Part shown: piece by piece, positions 7,779 to 16,886 of the stretch
Layout of the letters: the number at the start of each line of letters is the position of its first letter
Position numbering within the stretch: the stretch's first letter is position 1
NCBI RefSeq assembly: GCF_040720935.1
Contig: NZ_JBFDAE010000010.1
Location: 1 to 64,000 of the forward strand
Source of the DNA: Jejuia sp040720935
GTDB lineage: Bacteria > Bacteroidota > Bacteroidia > Flavobacteriales > Flavobacteriaceae
DNA: 64,000 nt
Direction: 5' to 3'
Program-made: the position numbers and the translations under genes
Notes under the pieces: model-generated
Seen by the model: the letters and a program-made list of their open reading frames with translations, nothing else
The model's database searches: none
What the model was told of the DNA's origin: nothing

Positions 7779-9061
7779 TTCAGGATAACACCAGCACCAT
7801 TGAAGACATCACAGTACAGACTAAAGGTTTAAAACATGTAGTATTCGACTATTTAGTTGAAACCGGTCTGTCTGAACAAGTTGCACAATACCTAAATATG
7901 CTCATTTTACTGTTGGGTTTACTCTTAATAATCGTTATTGTTGATATCATCATCAAGAAATTATTGATTGGGGCATTTTCGCAATTTGCCAAAAAATCTA
8001 AAACAAATTTTGACGATCTTTTAATTTCAAACAAAGTCCCGCGGAATATTGCCCATATTATTCCGTTTTTAATAGCACTCGAATTTGCCCCTGATGTGTT
8101 TTCAGATTTTGGAAATTCTGAAATTATTATTGAAAAAGGACTTATAGTGTTCTCTATAATTCTAACATTATGGATCGTAAGAAGTTTATTAAATACGCTT
8201 AAGGACTACTTAAAAACACTTCCGAGATTAAAGGACAAACCCATAGATAGTTACATCCAGGTATTTATGATTTTTGCTTGGATAGGAGGCATCATGTCTG
8301 CCATTGCGATTATTACAAACATTCCGTTCTTAAAGTTTGTTACTGGAATGGGTGCTATTTCTGCGGTGGTTATTTTAGTGTTTAAAGACACTATTTTAGG
8401 TTTTGTGGCAAGTATCCAAGTCTCTATAAACGATATGGTGCGTATTGGCGATTGGATTACTTTTGAAAAATATGGAGCAGATGGCGATGTTATAGAAATC
8501 AATCTGGCAACCGTTAAAGTCCAAAATTTTGATAAAACAATCACCACAATTCCTACTTATGCGTTGATTTCAGATTCGTTTAAAAACTGGCGCGGGATGA
8601 TGAATGCTGGGGGAAGACGTATTAAGCGTTCTTTAAACATCAAACAAGATAGTATTAAATGTCTTTCGGAAGAAGATATTAAAGCACTTAAAAAGATTGA
8701 GCTGATAACATCTTATTTGGAAACACGACAAAACGATATTTCGGCATACAACAAAACAAACAATATCAATAAAGAATTACCTTTAAATGGCAGAAACCTC
8801 ACCAATATTGGGGTTTTTAGAAAATACATACAAACCTATATAGAAAATCATTCTGCTATTAATAAGGACATGACGATTATGGTGCGCCAATTAGCACCAA
8901 CACCACAAGGTTTACCTATCGAGATTTATGCCTTTAGCTCTGACAAGCGTTGGGTAAATTACGAATACATCATGGCAGATATTTTTGACCATGTACTTTC
9001 TGCTGTGCCTTATTTTGATTTGGAGATTTTTGAATTGCCTACTAAGTTTTCTAATAGTTAA
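7775..9061 (+). CDS. Mechanosensitive ion channel, MscS family (YbdG/MscM-like)
   Basis: Channels of this family open when membrane tension rises and release solutes on osmotic down-shock. The 428 residues include N-terminal membrane segments, then the pore-lining helix and beta domain: VTGMGAISAVVILVFKD followed by SIQVSINDMVRIGDWI and ATVKVQNFDKTITTIPTYAL, all standard MscS signatures. An insert and a long C-terminal soluble domain with QLAPTPQGLPIEIYAFS resemble the larger YbdG-like group. It overlaps the DUF3817 gene by four bases and is followed by a terminator. Confidence 0.93.
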   Translation: MIQDNTSTIEDITVQTKGLKHVVFDYLVETGLSEQVAQYLNMLILLLGLLLIIVIVDIIIKKLLIGAFSQFAKKSKTNFDDLLISNKVPRNIAHIIPFLIALEFAPDVFSDFGNSEIIIEKGLIVFSIILTLWIVRSLLNTLKDYLKTLPRLKDKPIDSYIQVFMIFAWIGGIMSAIAIITNIPFLKFVTGMGAISAVVILVFKDTILGFVASIQVSINDMVRIGDWITFEKYGADGDVIEINLATVKVQNFDKTITTIPTYALISDSFKNWRGMMNAGGRRIKRSLNIKQDSIKCLSEEDIKALKKIELITSYLETRQNDISAYNKTNNINKELPLNGRNLTNIGVFRKYIQTYIENHSAINKDMTIMVRQLAPTPQGLPIEIYAFSSDKRWVNYEYIMADIFDHVLSAVPYFDLEIFELPTKFSNS

Positions 9062-9091
9062 ATAGCTCTGCAAACAGTTTAAATATTATTT

Positions 9092-9121
9092 AAAATCCCT
9101 ATAGTTTTGTCGGGGTTTTTT
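9092..9121 (+). terminator. Terminator after the MscS gene
   Basis: AAAATCCC pairs with GGGGTTTT (one wobble pair) around a loop of about a dozen bases and runs into a stretch of six T. It lies 31 bases after the MscS stop. Confidence 0.6.
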
Positions 9122-9281
9122 GCTTTTTCGTAGGAAAAATTAATTATATTTACGAGATAAAAGTAGCAATAAACTTGCTGTATCCTGATTCGTTTACAAG
9201 GTATGATTAATAAAAGTTACTGTATAGCCGGTTAGCCCTCCTCATTTTAAAAAACCGAACCAAAATTAAAAATATAAATAA

Positions 9282-10532
9282 ATGCCAACAATACAACAAT
9301 TCCTAAATGACCGAAATAAATATAAAATTGATAGAACATACCAAAGACCAGTTGACGCTTGGTCTAAAACGGACAAACAATGTTTAATCGACACAATATT
9401 GAGGGAAGAACCGCTTCCGATTTTCTTTATGAATCATAAATCTGACGAAAGCAAATTTTACATTGTTGATGGACAACAAAGATTGCATTGTATTGGGCAA
9501 TTTTTTGAAAACAAATTACCACTTAATAAAAAGTTTTCAGGAATAGAAAATCACGGTTTAACTTTCAATTCGGACAAAGCAATAAGTGATGACCAAAAGG
9601 AAAAATTCCTAAATTACAAACTAAATTTCCACATAATGGAGGATTACGATGACGAACGTGTCCGACTAATTTTTTCACGATTACAGCGAGGTAAGCCACT
9701 TCAATTGGGAGAGAGATTAAATGCAAAGCCAGGAACAATCGTTGAATGTATGCGTGAAATTGCAAATCATGACTTTATGAAGCATTCCGTTGGACTTTCT
9801 CAAAACAGATATGGAGTTTTTCCAGATGCTGCGAGAATGCTTTTTTACGAAATGTACGGAGCCAAACAAATGGGTTCAAATGAGCTATATAATTTCTTCG
9901 ACCAACATAAAGAATTGGGTAAAAATTCGAGGGAATACAAAAACGCAATTAAAGTGTTGAATTTTCTTGAAAAATGTTTCCCAAAAGAACCGGGAAACTA
10001 TAAATATCTTGAAAAGCACGCTTGGGTAATTGCAGTTTATACAATGGCTAGAGATTTAAAAATTGGTTATTCACTTAAAGGGCAAGAGGAAAACTTGAAA
10101 ACATTTATTAAATCTTTCCATTCAAAAGTGTATGACGAATCATTTAGAAGTTCTAAAGCTAATTATCAAAGATTTTATGATAATGTAAGAGGTGGATGGT
10201 CAGAAAAAATACTGACGCTACGCAAGAAAATATTAATCGATGAATTTTTGACTAAACACGATGTTTCTGAATTAGATGATAGAAGACAAATAAATGATGA
10301 AGAAAAAATAACCGCTTTTAGGAAGGCAAATGCTCATTGCGAATATCCGAATTGCGAAATTGAATTCAAAGATTACAAGCAGGCTGAATATCATCACAAA
10401 GAAATGTATTCTGAGGGAGGAAAATCGGAATTGAAAAACATTATGGTTTTATGTACTACATGCCACGACAGAATTCACGGAAAAGAACACGTAGAAACGG
10501 AACTTGAAGAAGAATACGAAGAAATAGAATAA
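9282..10532 (+). CDS. DUF262 (GmrSD N-like / ParB-fold) protein with C-terminal HNH nuclease domain
   Basis: The N-terminal half has the DUF262 hallmarks: YQRPVDAW at about 20-27 and VDGQQRL at 62-68, the nucleotide-binding motif of a ParB-like fold. The C-terminal part holds CEYPNC, then AEYHHKEMYSEGGKSELKN, then CTTCHDRIH, a complete zinc-bound HNH nuclease. The order DUF262 then HNH in one 416-residue chain recalls GmrSD-type modification-dependent restriction enzymes, but this protein is much shorter than GmrSD fusions and no partner is next to it. It may be a solitary defence nuclease. It stands alone between two terminators. Confidence 0.85.
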   Translation: MPTIQQFLNDRNKYKIDRTYQRPVDAWSKTDKQCLIDTILREEPLPIFFMNHKSDESKFYIVDGQQRLHCIGQFFENKLPLNKKFSGIENHGLTFNSDKAISDDQKEKFLNYKLNFHIMEDYDDERVRLIFSRLQRGKPLQLGERLNAKPGTIVECMREIANHDFMKHSVGLSQNRYGVFPDAARMLFYEMYGAKQMGSNELYNFFDQHKELGKNSREYKNAIKVLNFLEKCFPKEPGNYKYLEKHAWVIAVYTMARDLKIGYSLKGQEENLKTFIKSFHSKVYDESFRSSKANYQRFYDNVRGGWSEKILTLRKKILIDEFLTKHDVSELDDRRQINDEEKITAFRKANAHCEYPNCEIEFKDYKQAEYHHKEMYSEGGKSELKNIMVLCTTCHDRIHGKEHVETELEEEYEEIE

Positions 10533-10584
10533 AGGGGGCAAACATCCGCATCTAAGGCAATATCTCATAAACCGTGTAAGTTTT

Positions 10585-10620
10585 TAAAATCTCAGGTTAA
10601 TATTTAGCTTGAGATTTTTT
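10585..10620 (+). terminator. Terminator after the DUF262-HNH gene
   Basis: AAATCTCA pairs with TGAGATTT around an AT-rich loop, followed by TTTTTTATTT. It lies about 50 bases after the stop. Confidence 0.65.
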
Positions 10621-10753
10621 ATTTATCAAGTTTAAATTTTTCAGCTTCATATTTAACTATGAATATTTTAAGCATTAATTACATTTCCTTTAACAGGAAT
10701 AGATAATAATAAAAGTAGTTTAGCGTTTTGTTTATCAACATTAATCTATATAG

Positions 10754-11416
10754 ATGACATTAAAACTATGCTTCGCAATTCCTTTTATAATGTGCTTTTT
10801 AAACTTAGGTTTTTCACAAAATTTAGAAGAAACAAACTATTCCACAAACCTATCTTCGCAATCTTTTTTAGACAGAACCGAATTTAAAGTCAGCTATTTT
10901 GGTAATATCCTCTGGAACAATGGTTTGGACTTCGGCGCTGAATATCTTCTGATAGAAAATAAAAAAGTTAAAAATAGAAAACGCGGACAAAGAACAAACA
11001 CACACCAGTTCCTTTTAAACGGAAATCTGGGTTTTACCACAAATTTTGCTAGTAGAACAGACACAGGTGTCTTTACAAATTATGGGATTACTTGGAGACG
11101 AACCAACAAAAAAGGCAAACAATTCAGTATTGAGTTCAACCCTTTAGGCTATTACCGCTCATTTTTGCCTGAAACCTATGAAGTTAATGGCGATAATGTA
11201 GAAAAGGTATTTCTTCCTGGTAGAGGTTACTACGCGCCTTCTATCTCGGTAGGCATTGGTAAGCAACGAAAAGGCAAAAAAATAACTGGTCGGTATTTTA
11301 ACATCAATTTCATGTTGCGAACACCATATAACGCAACCACTTTACCTGCCTTTAACCTTCAATATGGGTACCGTTTTAATTTTAAAAAGAAAAATAGAGA
11401 TGCAACAATCAATTAA
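10754..11416 (+). CDS. Putative outer membrane protein of unknown function
   Basis: This 220-residue protein starts with a signal peptide (about 1-22, ending in GFSQN). The rest is rich in alternating polar and aromatic residues and ends in YGYRFNF plus a short basic tail, which suggests a small beta-barrel. I do not recognise a named family. It overlaps the next gene by 17 bases when that gene is started at 11400, so the two are probably cotranscribed. Confidence 0.7.
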   Translation: MTLKLCFAIPFIMCFLNLGFSQNLEETNYSTNLSSQSFLDRTEFKVSYFGNILWNNGLDFGAEYLLIENKKVKNRKRGQRTNTHQFLLNGNLGFTTNFASRTDTGVFTNYGITWRRTNKKGKQFSIEFNPLGYYRSFLPETYEVNGDNVEKVFLPGRGYYAPSISVGIGKQRKGKKITGRYFNINFMLRTPYNATTLPAFNLQYGYRFNFKKKNRDATIN

Positions 11417-12452
11417 TACATATTCAAAAACACTACTGCTTATCGTTGTTTTCATAACTGCTTTTTCATGTTCTAAAGATGAAGATATTAGCAATTTAGA
11501 CAAGACCATATTTGTCCGCCATAAAAATGCAGATATGCCTGCTTATATTCATGGTAACGGGTCTGATAAAACATTCCTTATTATATTACATGGCGGACCT
11601 GGAGGTAACGGATTAAGCTACCGCACTAATACCATTAAGAGCAGGATTGAAAAAGAATGTGCTGTGGTTTATTTTGACCAAAGAGGTTCTGGAATGGCTC
11701 AAGGCAGTTATTCTAAAAACGGAATAAGTGTTAGTATTATGGCGGAAGATGTTTTAGCGCTAGCAAAAGTGATTAAGCATACATATGGCAATGATTCTAA
11801 ATTGTTCTTAATGGGACACAGTTGGGGCGGTACATTAGGTCCCGCTGCATTATTAAAAGATCAAAGCGATTTTTTAGGATGGATAAATGTAGATGGTGCC
11901 CATAATCCTAAAGATCTTTATTTTGAATATATCACAAATTTTAAAAGAGTAGCCACAGAACAAATTGAGGCTGAAAATAGTGTTGATTTTTGGGAAGGGG
12001 TTCTGGAATTGGTTAACAATGTTGATGCAACTCAATATAATGCTGAAGATTCCAATAAAATGAATTTAAAAGGGCATCAAGCTGAAGATAACTTTAGAAA
12101 CGACGGTTTAACTGATAAATGGAATGATGATAACGACAAAATAGCTTTTCAATATAATATATTAACTACGTTATGGAATGGTAACAACACCCAGTCGATA
12201 TTGGCGGATAAAGGACTCTGGAAAGTGCTAAATTATACTGATAGACTTTCGGAAATTACAATCCCCTCTTTAGTACTTTGGGGTAAACATGATATGGTGA
12301 TACCTATTTTTTTCGCACAAGAATCTTTTGATAACTTAGGGGCTGCCGAAAAAAAGTTAGTGATTTTTGAAAGATCAGGACACTCTCCTATGTTTAATGA
12401 ACCAGATTTATTTGCTGATGAAGTGATTCAATTTATCAATCAAAATAGATAA
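11400..12452 (+). CDS. Alpha/beta hydrolase lipoprotein, proline-iminopeptidase-like
   Basis: The protein is a serine hydrolase anchored to a membrane by lipid. From the ATG at 11400 it has 350 residues, with a lipoprotein signal peptide ending in a lipobox (TAFSC, Cys24). The start at 11364 would put the signal too far inside. HGGPGG at 64-69 is the oxyanion-hole motif of the S33 peptidase group, GHSWGG at 139-144 holds the nucleophile Ser141, and GKHDMVIP and SGHSPMFNEP near the end supply Asp and His. The triad is complete, but the substrate is not known. Confidence 0.88.
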   Translation: MQQSINTYSKTLLLIVVFITAFSCSKDEDISNLDKTIFVRHKNADMPAYIHGNGSDKTFLIILHGGPGGNGLSYRTNTIKSRIEKECAVVYFDQRGSGMAQGSYSKNGISVSIMAEDVLALAKVIKHTYGNDSKLFLMGHSWGGTLGPAALLKDQSDFLGWINVDGAHNPKDLYFEYITNFKRVATEQIEAENSVDFWEGVLELVNNVDATQYNAEDSNKMNLKGHQAEDNFRNDGLTDKWNDDNDKIAFQYNILTTLWNGNNTQSILADKGLWKVLNYTDRLSEITIPSLVLWGKHDMVIPIFFAQESFDNLGAAEKKLVIFERSGHSPMFNEPDLFADEVIQFINQNR

Positions 12453-12485
12453 CACAAATACTTCAATATTCAAATCAACATCACA

Positions 12486-14063
12486 TTAATTAACCACTAG
12501 TCTTGCAGATTCTAAATCATTCACTTTAAGAATATATAGTCCAACACTAATATGTTTCAAATCCATTTCAACTTCAGATAACGCATTATAATTATGTTCT
12601 ATAAGTTGCTTTCCTTCAATTGAATAAAGCTTTATATTGTTTATGTTATTACCTTTTACCTTTAATTTTTGAGCACCATTTACAGGATTTGGATAAAACT
12701 GGAATTCGCTATTAAATTCCTCATTATCAACAGATAATGATGTTCCTAAATTTTCATTTAAAGCTATTACTAAAGTGGTGCCTTTATCAAAATTCACAGT
12801 TTGTCCCGCAGCATCAATTTGATTGGCAACATTTCCAGAATCGGGATGTTGAATCGACATAAATAAATACTTATAATCTGGCGTAAACGTAATGCCCGTT
12901 GGCTCTGAACCGATTGGTGCTATTCCAAAAATTTCAACATCAGGACTGGCTTGGGTATGTCCGTTTTTAACCACCCAAATATAATTATTTCCTCCATCTT
13001 GCAATACCCAAAGATTTCCATCACCATCAAAGGCCAGATTATCATTTCTCAAACCCCATGGTACTGAAGTCGTATTTGTGCCATCATTGATGTCGTAATT
13101 CATGCCTCCCACAAAAGTTTCCATAGAGGTAACAGCTGTTCCCGATATAGGATCTGAATCCTGAAAACGATACACCCTTTCCTCTGGAAACCCTTTAACT
13201 GCAAAATAAACCCAGCCATCTGGCCCTATTTCAACATCTTCAATACCATTAAATACCGTTGCATCTACTCCCGACGTACCACTTTGAGCTAAGGTGCTAT
13301 TTTGTTCTGCTTGGTTTGAGTTTGCTAAAAGAATCCAACTTCCTGCGCCATCTTTAAGCCCTTTGAAAACATAAAGATTTCCACTACTAAAATCTTGGGC
13401 AGTATCTGCCACAAATTTATACAAATAACCTGGATCAGAATCGGCACCTTGATAAACTGTTCTTTCATTAGCATGTATGGTTACATTTTCATGGGCAAAA
13501 CTTCCCATTGCATAGTGCTTACCCACTACAGTTTTGGTTGCAGGGTTAATTTCTACATTCCAACCAAGATCGTTATAGCCATTATTTGGAGGAAATATAT
13601 CAGGAATACTTGCTTCTTCACAGCTAATTACTGTACCCCAAGTAGTTACAGTACCTGAGCAATTAGCGCCCGTATTGCCCACAGCGGTAAAATCAAGGTC
13701 TTCAGATGCTGCAGTTTCCCATAATTTTGTTGTTCCATTGTAATTAATATCAAAAACCATGACACCACCGCCATTTCCAAACGGAGGAGGAACATCCTCT
13801 GAATTCACACTTAAATAGCCATTAACGCTGCTATTAGCAATTGGCACATAACCTGTAAAATCTGGTTTGGGTTTAAATACGCCGCCTTCTGTTAAAACAT
13901 CTCCTACTTCTCCTATAACTTGAAACGTGTGTGAAGATGGAATCACAAACTTCTCACTTGTCGTTGTTGGATTAACCGATATAAAATCGTTAATATTTTG
14001 GGCGCAGAAATCTTGAATTCCTAAAAGAGAAATCGCTAAAAAGAAATGTAAAGTTGTTTTCAT
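12486..14063 (-). CDS. PhoX-like (DUF839) secreted protein with type IX secretion sorting domain
   Basis: The 525-residue protein has a signal peptide (about 1-21), a PhoX/DUF839 beta-propeller body (for example GTVISCEEASIPDIFPP, AHENVTIHANERTVYQGADS and GIEDVEIGPDGWVYFAVKG), and a C-terminal domain of about 75 residues starting near FQFYPNPVNG and ending LYILKV...LVVN. This tail is the Por-secretion sorting domain that directs export by the type IX system and surface attachment. PhoX-type enzymes are calcium-dependent phosphatases; whether this one is active cannot be told. It is convergent with the hydrolase gene, 33 bases away. Confidence 0.88.
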   Translation of the reverse strand: MKTTLHFFLAISLLGIQDFCAQNINDFISVNPTTTSEKFVIPSSHTFQVIGEVGDVLTEGGVFKPKPDFTGYVPIANSSVNGYLSVNSEDVPPPFGNGGGVMVFDINYNGTTKLWETAASEDLDFTAVGNTGANCSGTVTTWGTVISCEEASIPDIFPPNNGYNDLGWNVEINPATKTVVGKHYAMGSFAHENVTIHANERTVYQGADSDPGYLYKFVADTAQDFSSGNLYVFKGLKDGAGSWILLANSNQAEQNSTLAQSGTSGVDATVFNGIEDVEIGPDGWVYFAVKGFPEERVYRFQDSDPISGTAVTSMETFVGGMNYDINDGTNTTSVPWGLRNDNLAFDGDGNLWVLQDGGNNYIWVVKNGHTQASPDVEIFGIAPIGSEPTGITFTPDYKYLFMSIQHPDSGNVANQIDAAGQTVNFDKGTTLVIALNENLGTSLSVDNEEFNSEFQFYPNPVNGAQKLKVKGNNINNIKLYSIEGKQLIEHNYNALSEVEMDLKHISVGLYILKVNDLESARLVVN

Positions 14064-14554
14064 AATCTTTAAATTAAAGGATATGAGAAAGTTACTGAAT
14101 TATTATTTTAAATTGTGATTTTTGGTATGAAAAAGTTTGTAAACAAAAAAGTGCAGATGATCTTAAAAGTTGTAGTGTTTTAAAAATCTATCAATGTTAA
14201 ATAGTTACCCGGTAATCCTATCTTATTAAAGCCAAAAATTTTTATTTAATGAACTGAATTTTAAGTGAAAAAATTGACAATGAATGATAATTTAAAAATA
14301 TTTGTATCCGATTAAAATAGTTTGTCTTTGTTTTAAGTATCGATTTTATAGTCTTTCGAGAGTTTTGTGTTTTGAAACCAAGACACCTTACTTTTTTTAT
14401 AAATTACGAAGTATAAATTTATAAAGAAATTTATACTGATTTTCAATTGGTCAAGGTCAAGTCTTTATTCTTATCTCTTTAGCTAAAGAGACTAACAGCG
14501 TAACGCCTGTCTGGTAGAAGGCTGGCTCTTTGGTCTTTTATCGGACAACAATGT
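14064..14554. other. Gene-free stretch with an 18-bp perfect palindrome
   Basis: No credible gene is seen in these 490 bases. The right part holds the perfect palindrome TCTCTTTAGCTAAAGAGA at 14474-14491. The left part would contain the promoter of the PhoX-like gene. The rest is AT-rich without other clear structure. Confidence 0.6.
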
Positions 14555-15325
14555 TTAAAAAATTTCTAAATTTTTACTGATTGGTTGTTTTTCCATATCG
14601 TAAACCATCGTAGAAATATCAACATGAAACCATTGGTTAAACAGTTTAAAATTTCGTTTTTGTGGCCATTCCTTTTTGTTGGTATGCCAATCATTTAATT
14701 CTATGGTAAAGAATTTATCGAATTTTTTTCGAAGCCATTTTGCCAGATCATCAACATTGTTATCTACTAAATAAATATTTGCTTCATCAACTTCTATAAC
14801 TTTATCATCTGGATACAGATTATTTATCCAATCGAAAAAAGGTTGTTTGGGTTTTAAAATAATGGCGTAACGATTAATATAATTTTCTTCAAAATCTTCT
14901 TGGGAAGGTTCATGTGCCAATTGGCTCGTCATCATATTTTGCAAATAAGAATCTTCGTTTTCTGCTATAACGGTAAGCGTAGGCACGCCATTAACATCGG
15001 TTATTTCAAAGTCTGAAATAAAATTATGGTATTCTTTGAAATTTGAAACCTTATATGCAATCATTTTTTCCAATAATTCAAAATCTACGCCTTGATTTTT
15101 AACTGAGGCAATAACTTGTTCAAATTCATCTACGGGAATTAAAAGTCTCATATTTCCAAAATTCCAAGCATTTATTGCAAATTCAAAAATATCTTCAACA
15201 TAAAAATCTTTTGGGAAATCATTTTCAAAAGGCGCTACAAATTTATCGATGAGTACCGAATACTTTACCCCTTCATTTTGATAAGTTACCTTATTATCAA
15301 ATAGGTTAATTACCTTCTTACTCAT
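14555..15325 (-). CDS. Conserved protein of unknown function, 256 aa
   Basis: I do not recognise a characterised family. The protein is soluble, acidic and without signal peptide or membrane segments. It has a mid-section PKQPFFDWINNLYPDD and a late segment with KWLRKKFDKFFTIELNDWHTNKKEWP, which recalls cytosolic proteins commonly seen near amino-acid genes in flavobacteria, but I cannot name a function. It lies downstream of the leu operon on the same strand, separated by the leuB terminator hairpin, so it is probably its own unit. Confidence 0.75.
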   Translation of the reverse strand: MSKKVINLFDNKVTYQNEGVKYSVLIDKFVAPFENDFPKDFYVEDIFEFAINAWNFGNMRLLIPVDEFEQVIASVKNQGVDFELLEKMIAYKVSNFKEYHNFISDFEITDVNGVPTLTVIAENEDSYLQNMMTSQLAHEPSQEDFEENYINRYAIILKPKQPFFDWINNLYPDDKVIEVDEANIYLVDNNVDDLAKWLRKKFDKFFTIELNDWHTNKKEWPQKRNFKLFNQWFHVDISTMVYDMEKQPISKNLEIF

Positions 15326-15448
15326 AACTTATAATTATTTATGTTATCAATACAAAATTAAGATGTTATCTGATTTTCTTAAAAGAAAAGTGTTAATAGT
15401 TTTCAACACTTTTATGACTATAATATATTGGTGTCAATTTATTTCATA

Positions 15449-15510
15449 AAAAAGACCCTTCAGGTTAGCTACTGAAACAAGTTCAGCACAGAAAACCTCT
15501 GAAGGGTCTA
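15449..15510 (-). terminator. Composite hairpin terminator after leuB, built from two nested palindrome families
   Basis: The outer arms are AGACCCTTCAGGTT and its near complement AACCTCTGAAGGGTCT. The loop contains a second palindrome, CTGAAACAAGTTCAG (15472-15486), that occurs elsewhere in the window on its own. On the minus strand the hairpin is followed by a T run (15445-15452), so it can end transcription of the leu operon. Confidence 0.7.
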
Positions 15511-15532
15511 AGTCATTTATACTACTATTTTT

Positions 15533-16588
15533 CTAGATATTAGCAGCCAACCAATCGCCAACTTCTTTAGTACCGTGCGCTTTTCCGCCATCGGCTAAAT
15601 CTTCAGTAACAATCCCTTTTTCCAAAGCACTATTTACCGCATCTCTTATTGACTTACCTTCCTCTTGTAAACCAAAGTTTTCAAACATCATAGCAGCAGA
15701 TAAAACCGTAGCCATTGGATTTGCAATATTTAAGCCAGTTGCCTGTGGGTAAGAGCCATGAATAGGTTCAAATAAACCAATATCTGAACCCAAAGATGCC
15801 GATGGCATTAATCCCATAGATCCAGAAATAACCGAAGCTTCATCTGTTAAAATATCTCCAAATAAGTTTTCAGTAATCAACACGTCATAGCTATTTGGCC
15901 ATTGTACCAAACGCATCGCCACAGCATCCACAAACTCATAACTCACTTCAACCTCTGGATAATTTTTTTCCATCGCTTGCACAGTTTCACGCCATAAACG
16001 AGATGTTTCCAATACGTTTGCCTTATCAACACAACATAATTTCTTAGAACGTGTCATCGCCATTTCAAAACCTTTTTTTGCTAAACGTTGCACTTCTGCC
16101 CTTGTGTAAACACAGTTATCAAAAGCTGTTTCTCCCCCGTCTTTTCTACCCTTTTCTCCAAAGTAAATGCCGCCAGTCAATTCACGTAAAAACACCAAAT
16201 CGGTACCTTCAATACGCTCTCTTTTTAATGGCGATTTTTCCAATAATGATGGAAATGTAAATGTTGGGCGCACATTAGCAAACAAGCCTAAAGCCTTACG
16301 CATTTTTAATAAACCTTGCTCAGGACGAACCTTTGCAGACGGATCGTTATCAAAACGCGGATGACCGATAGCTCCGAACAACACCGCATCAGAATTTTTA
16401 CAAATTTCATGTGTTTCATCAGGGTAGGGTTCTCCAACAGCATCAATAGCCGCAGCACCAGTCAAGGCAGGTTTCCAAGTAATCTCATGTCCAAATTTCT
16501 TAGCAACAGCATCACTTACTTTTACTGCTTGATCTATAACTTCTGGTCCAATTCCGTCTCCGGCTAAAAGCGCAATATTTAATTTCAT
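15533..16588 (-). CDS. leuB: 3-isopropylmalate dehydrogenase
   Basis: The enzyme oxidises and decarboxylates 3-isopropylmalate to 2-oxoisocaproate with NAD in leucine synthesis. The 351-residue protein has the family landmarks GDGIGPEV at 10-17, LRELTGGIYFG in the middle, the metal-binding ENLFGDILTDEA segment and GSAPDIAG-like SLGSDIGLFEPIHGS. It is the last gene of the leu operon (leuC-leuD-leuA-leuB), about 300 bases after the leuA-like gene. Confidence 0.97.
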   Translation of the reverse strand: MKLNIALLAGDGIGPEVIDQAVKVSDAVAKKFGHEITWKPALTGAAAIDAVGEPYPDETHEICKNSDAVLFGAIGHPRFDNDPSAKVRPEQGLLKMRKALGLFANVRPTFTFPSLLEKSPLKRERIEGTDLVFLRELTGGIYFGEKGRKDGGETAFDNCVYTRAEVQRLAKKGFEMAMTRSKKLCCVDKANVLETSRLWRETVQAMEKNYPEVEVSYEFVDAVAMRLVQWPNSYDVLITENLFGDILTDEASVISGSMGLMPSASLGSDIGLFEPIHGSYPQATGLNIANPMATVLSAAMMFENFGLQEEGKSIRDAVNSALEKGIVTEDLADGGKAHGTKEVGDWLAANI

Positions 16589-16886
16589 ATATATTTATTT
16601 TATGTTCTTTAAATTTTTATTTTTTTGCTTCTGAAGGCAGGTCTAACTTGGAGCAGTTTACAGTTTACAGTTTTCAGTCAAAGCTTTTACTAACTGATAA
16701 ACTTCGTGCTTCCAACTTCAAATTTCCATCTCATTAACCCACCCCTAGCCCCTCCAGGGAGGAGAACGCTTACTGCTGTGATTATGTTTTCGTAATGAAA
16801 AATCTAATCTTAAATAAAGAGATTGAATTTCCTATTTATGAACTAGCTAACTTCCGTCTTCTGTCTTCCGACATCGGTCTTTTTTT
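16589..16886. repeat. leuA-leuB spacer packed with dispersed repeats
   Basis: No gene is seen. Three repeat types follow one another: CAGTTTACAGTTTACAG at 16654-16670, a CCTCC/GGAGG palindrome in CCCCTCCAGGGAGGAG at about 16749-16764, and CTTCCGTCTTCTGTCTTCCG at 16851-16870, which is related to the core of the arrays before thrC. On the minus strand these separate the leuA-like stop from the leuB start. Confidence 0.6.
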
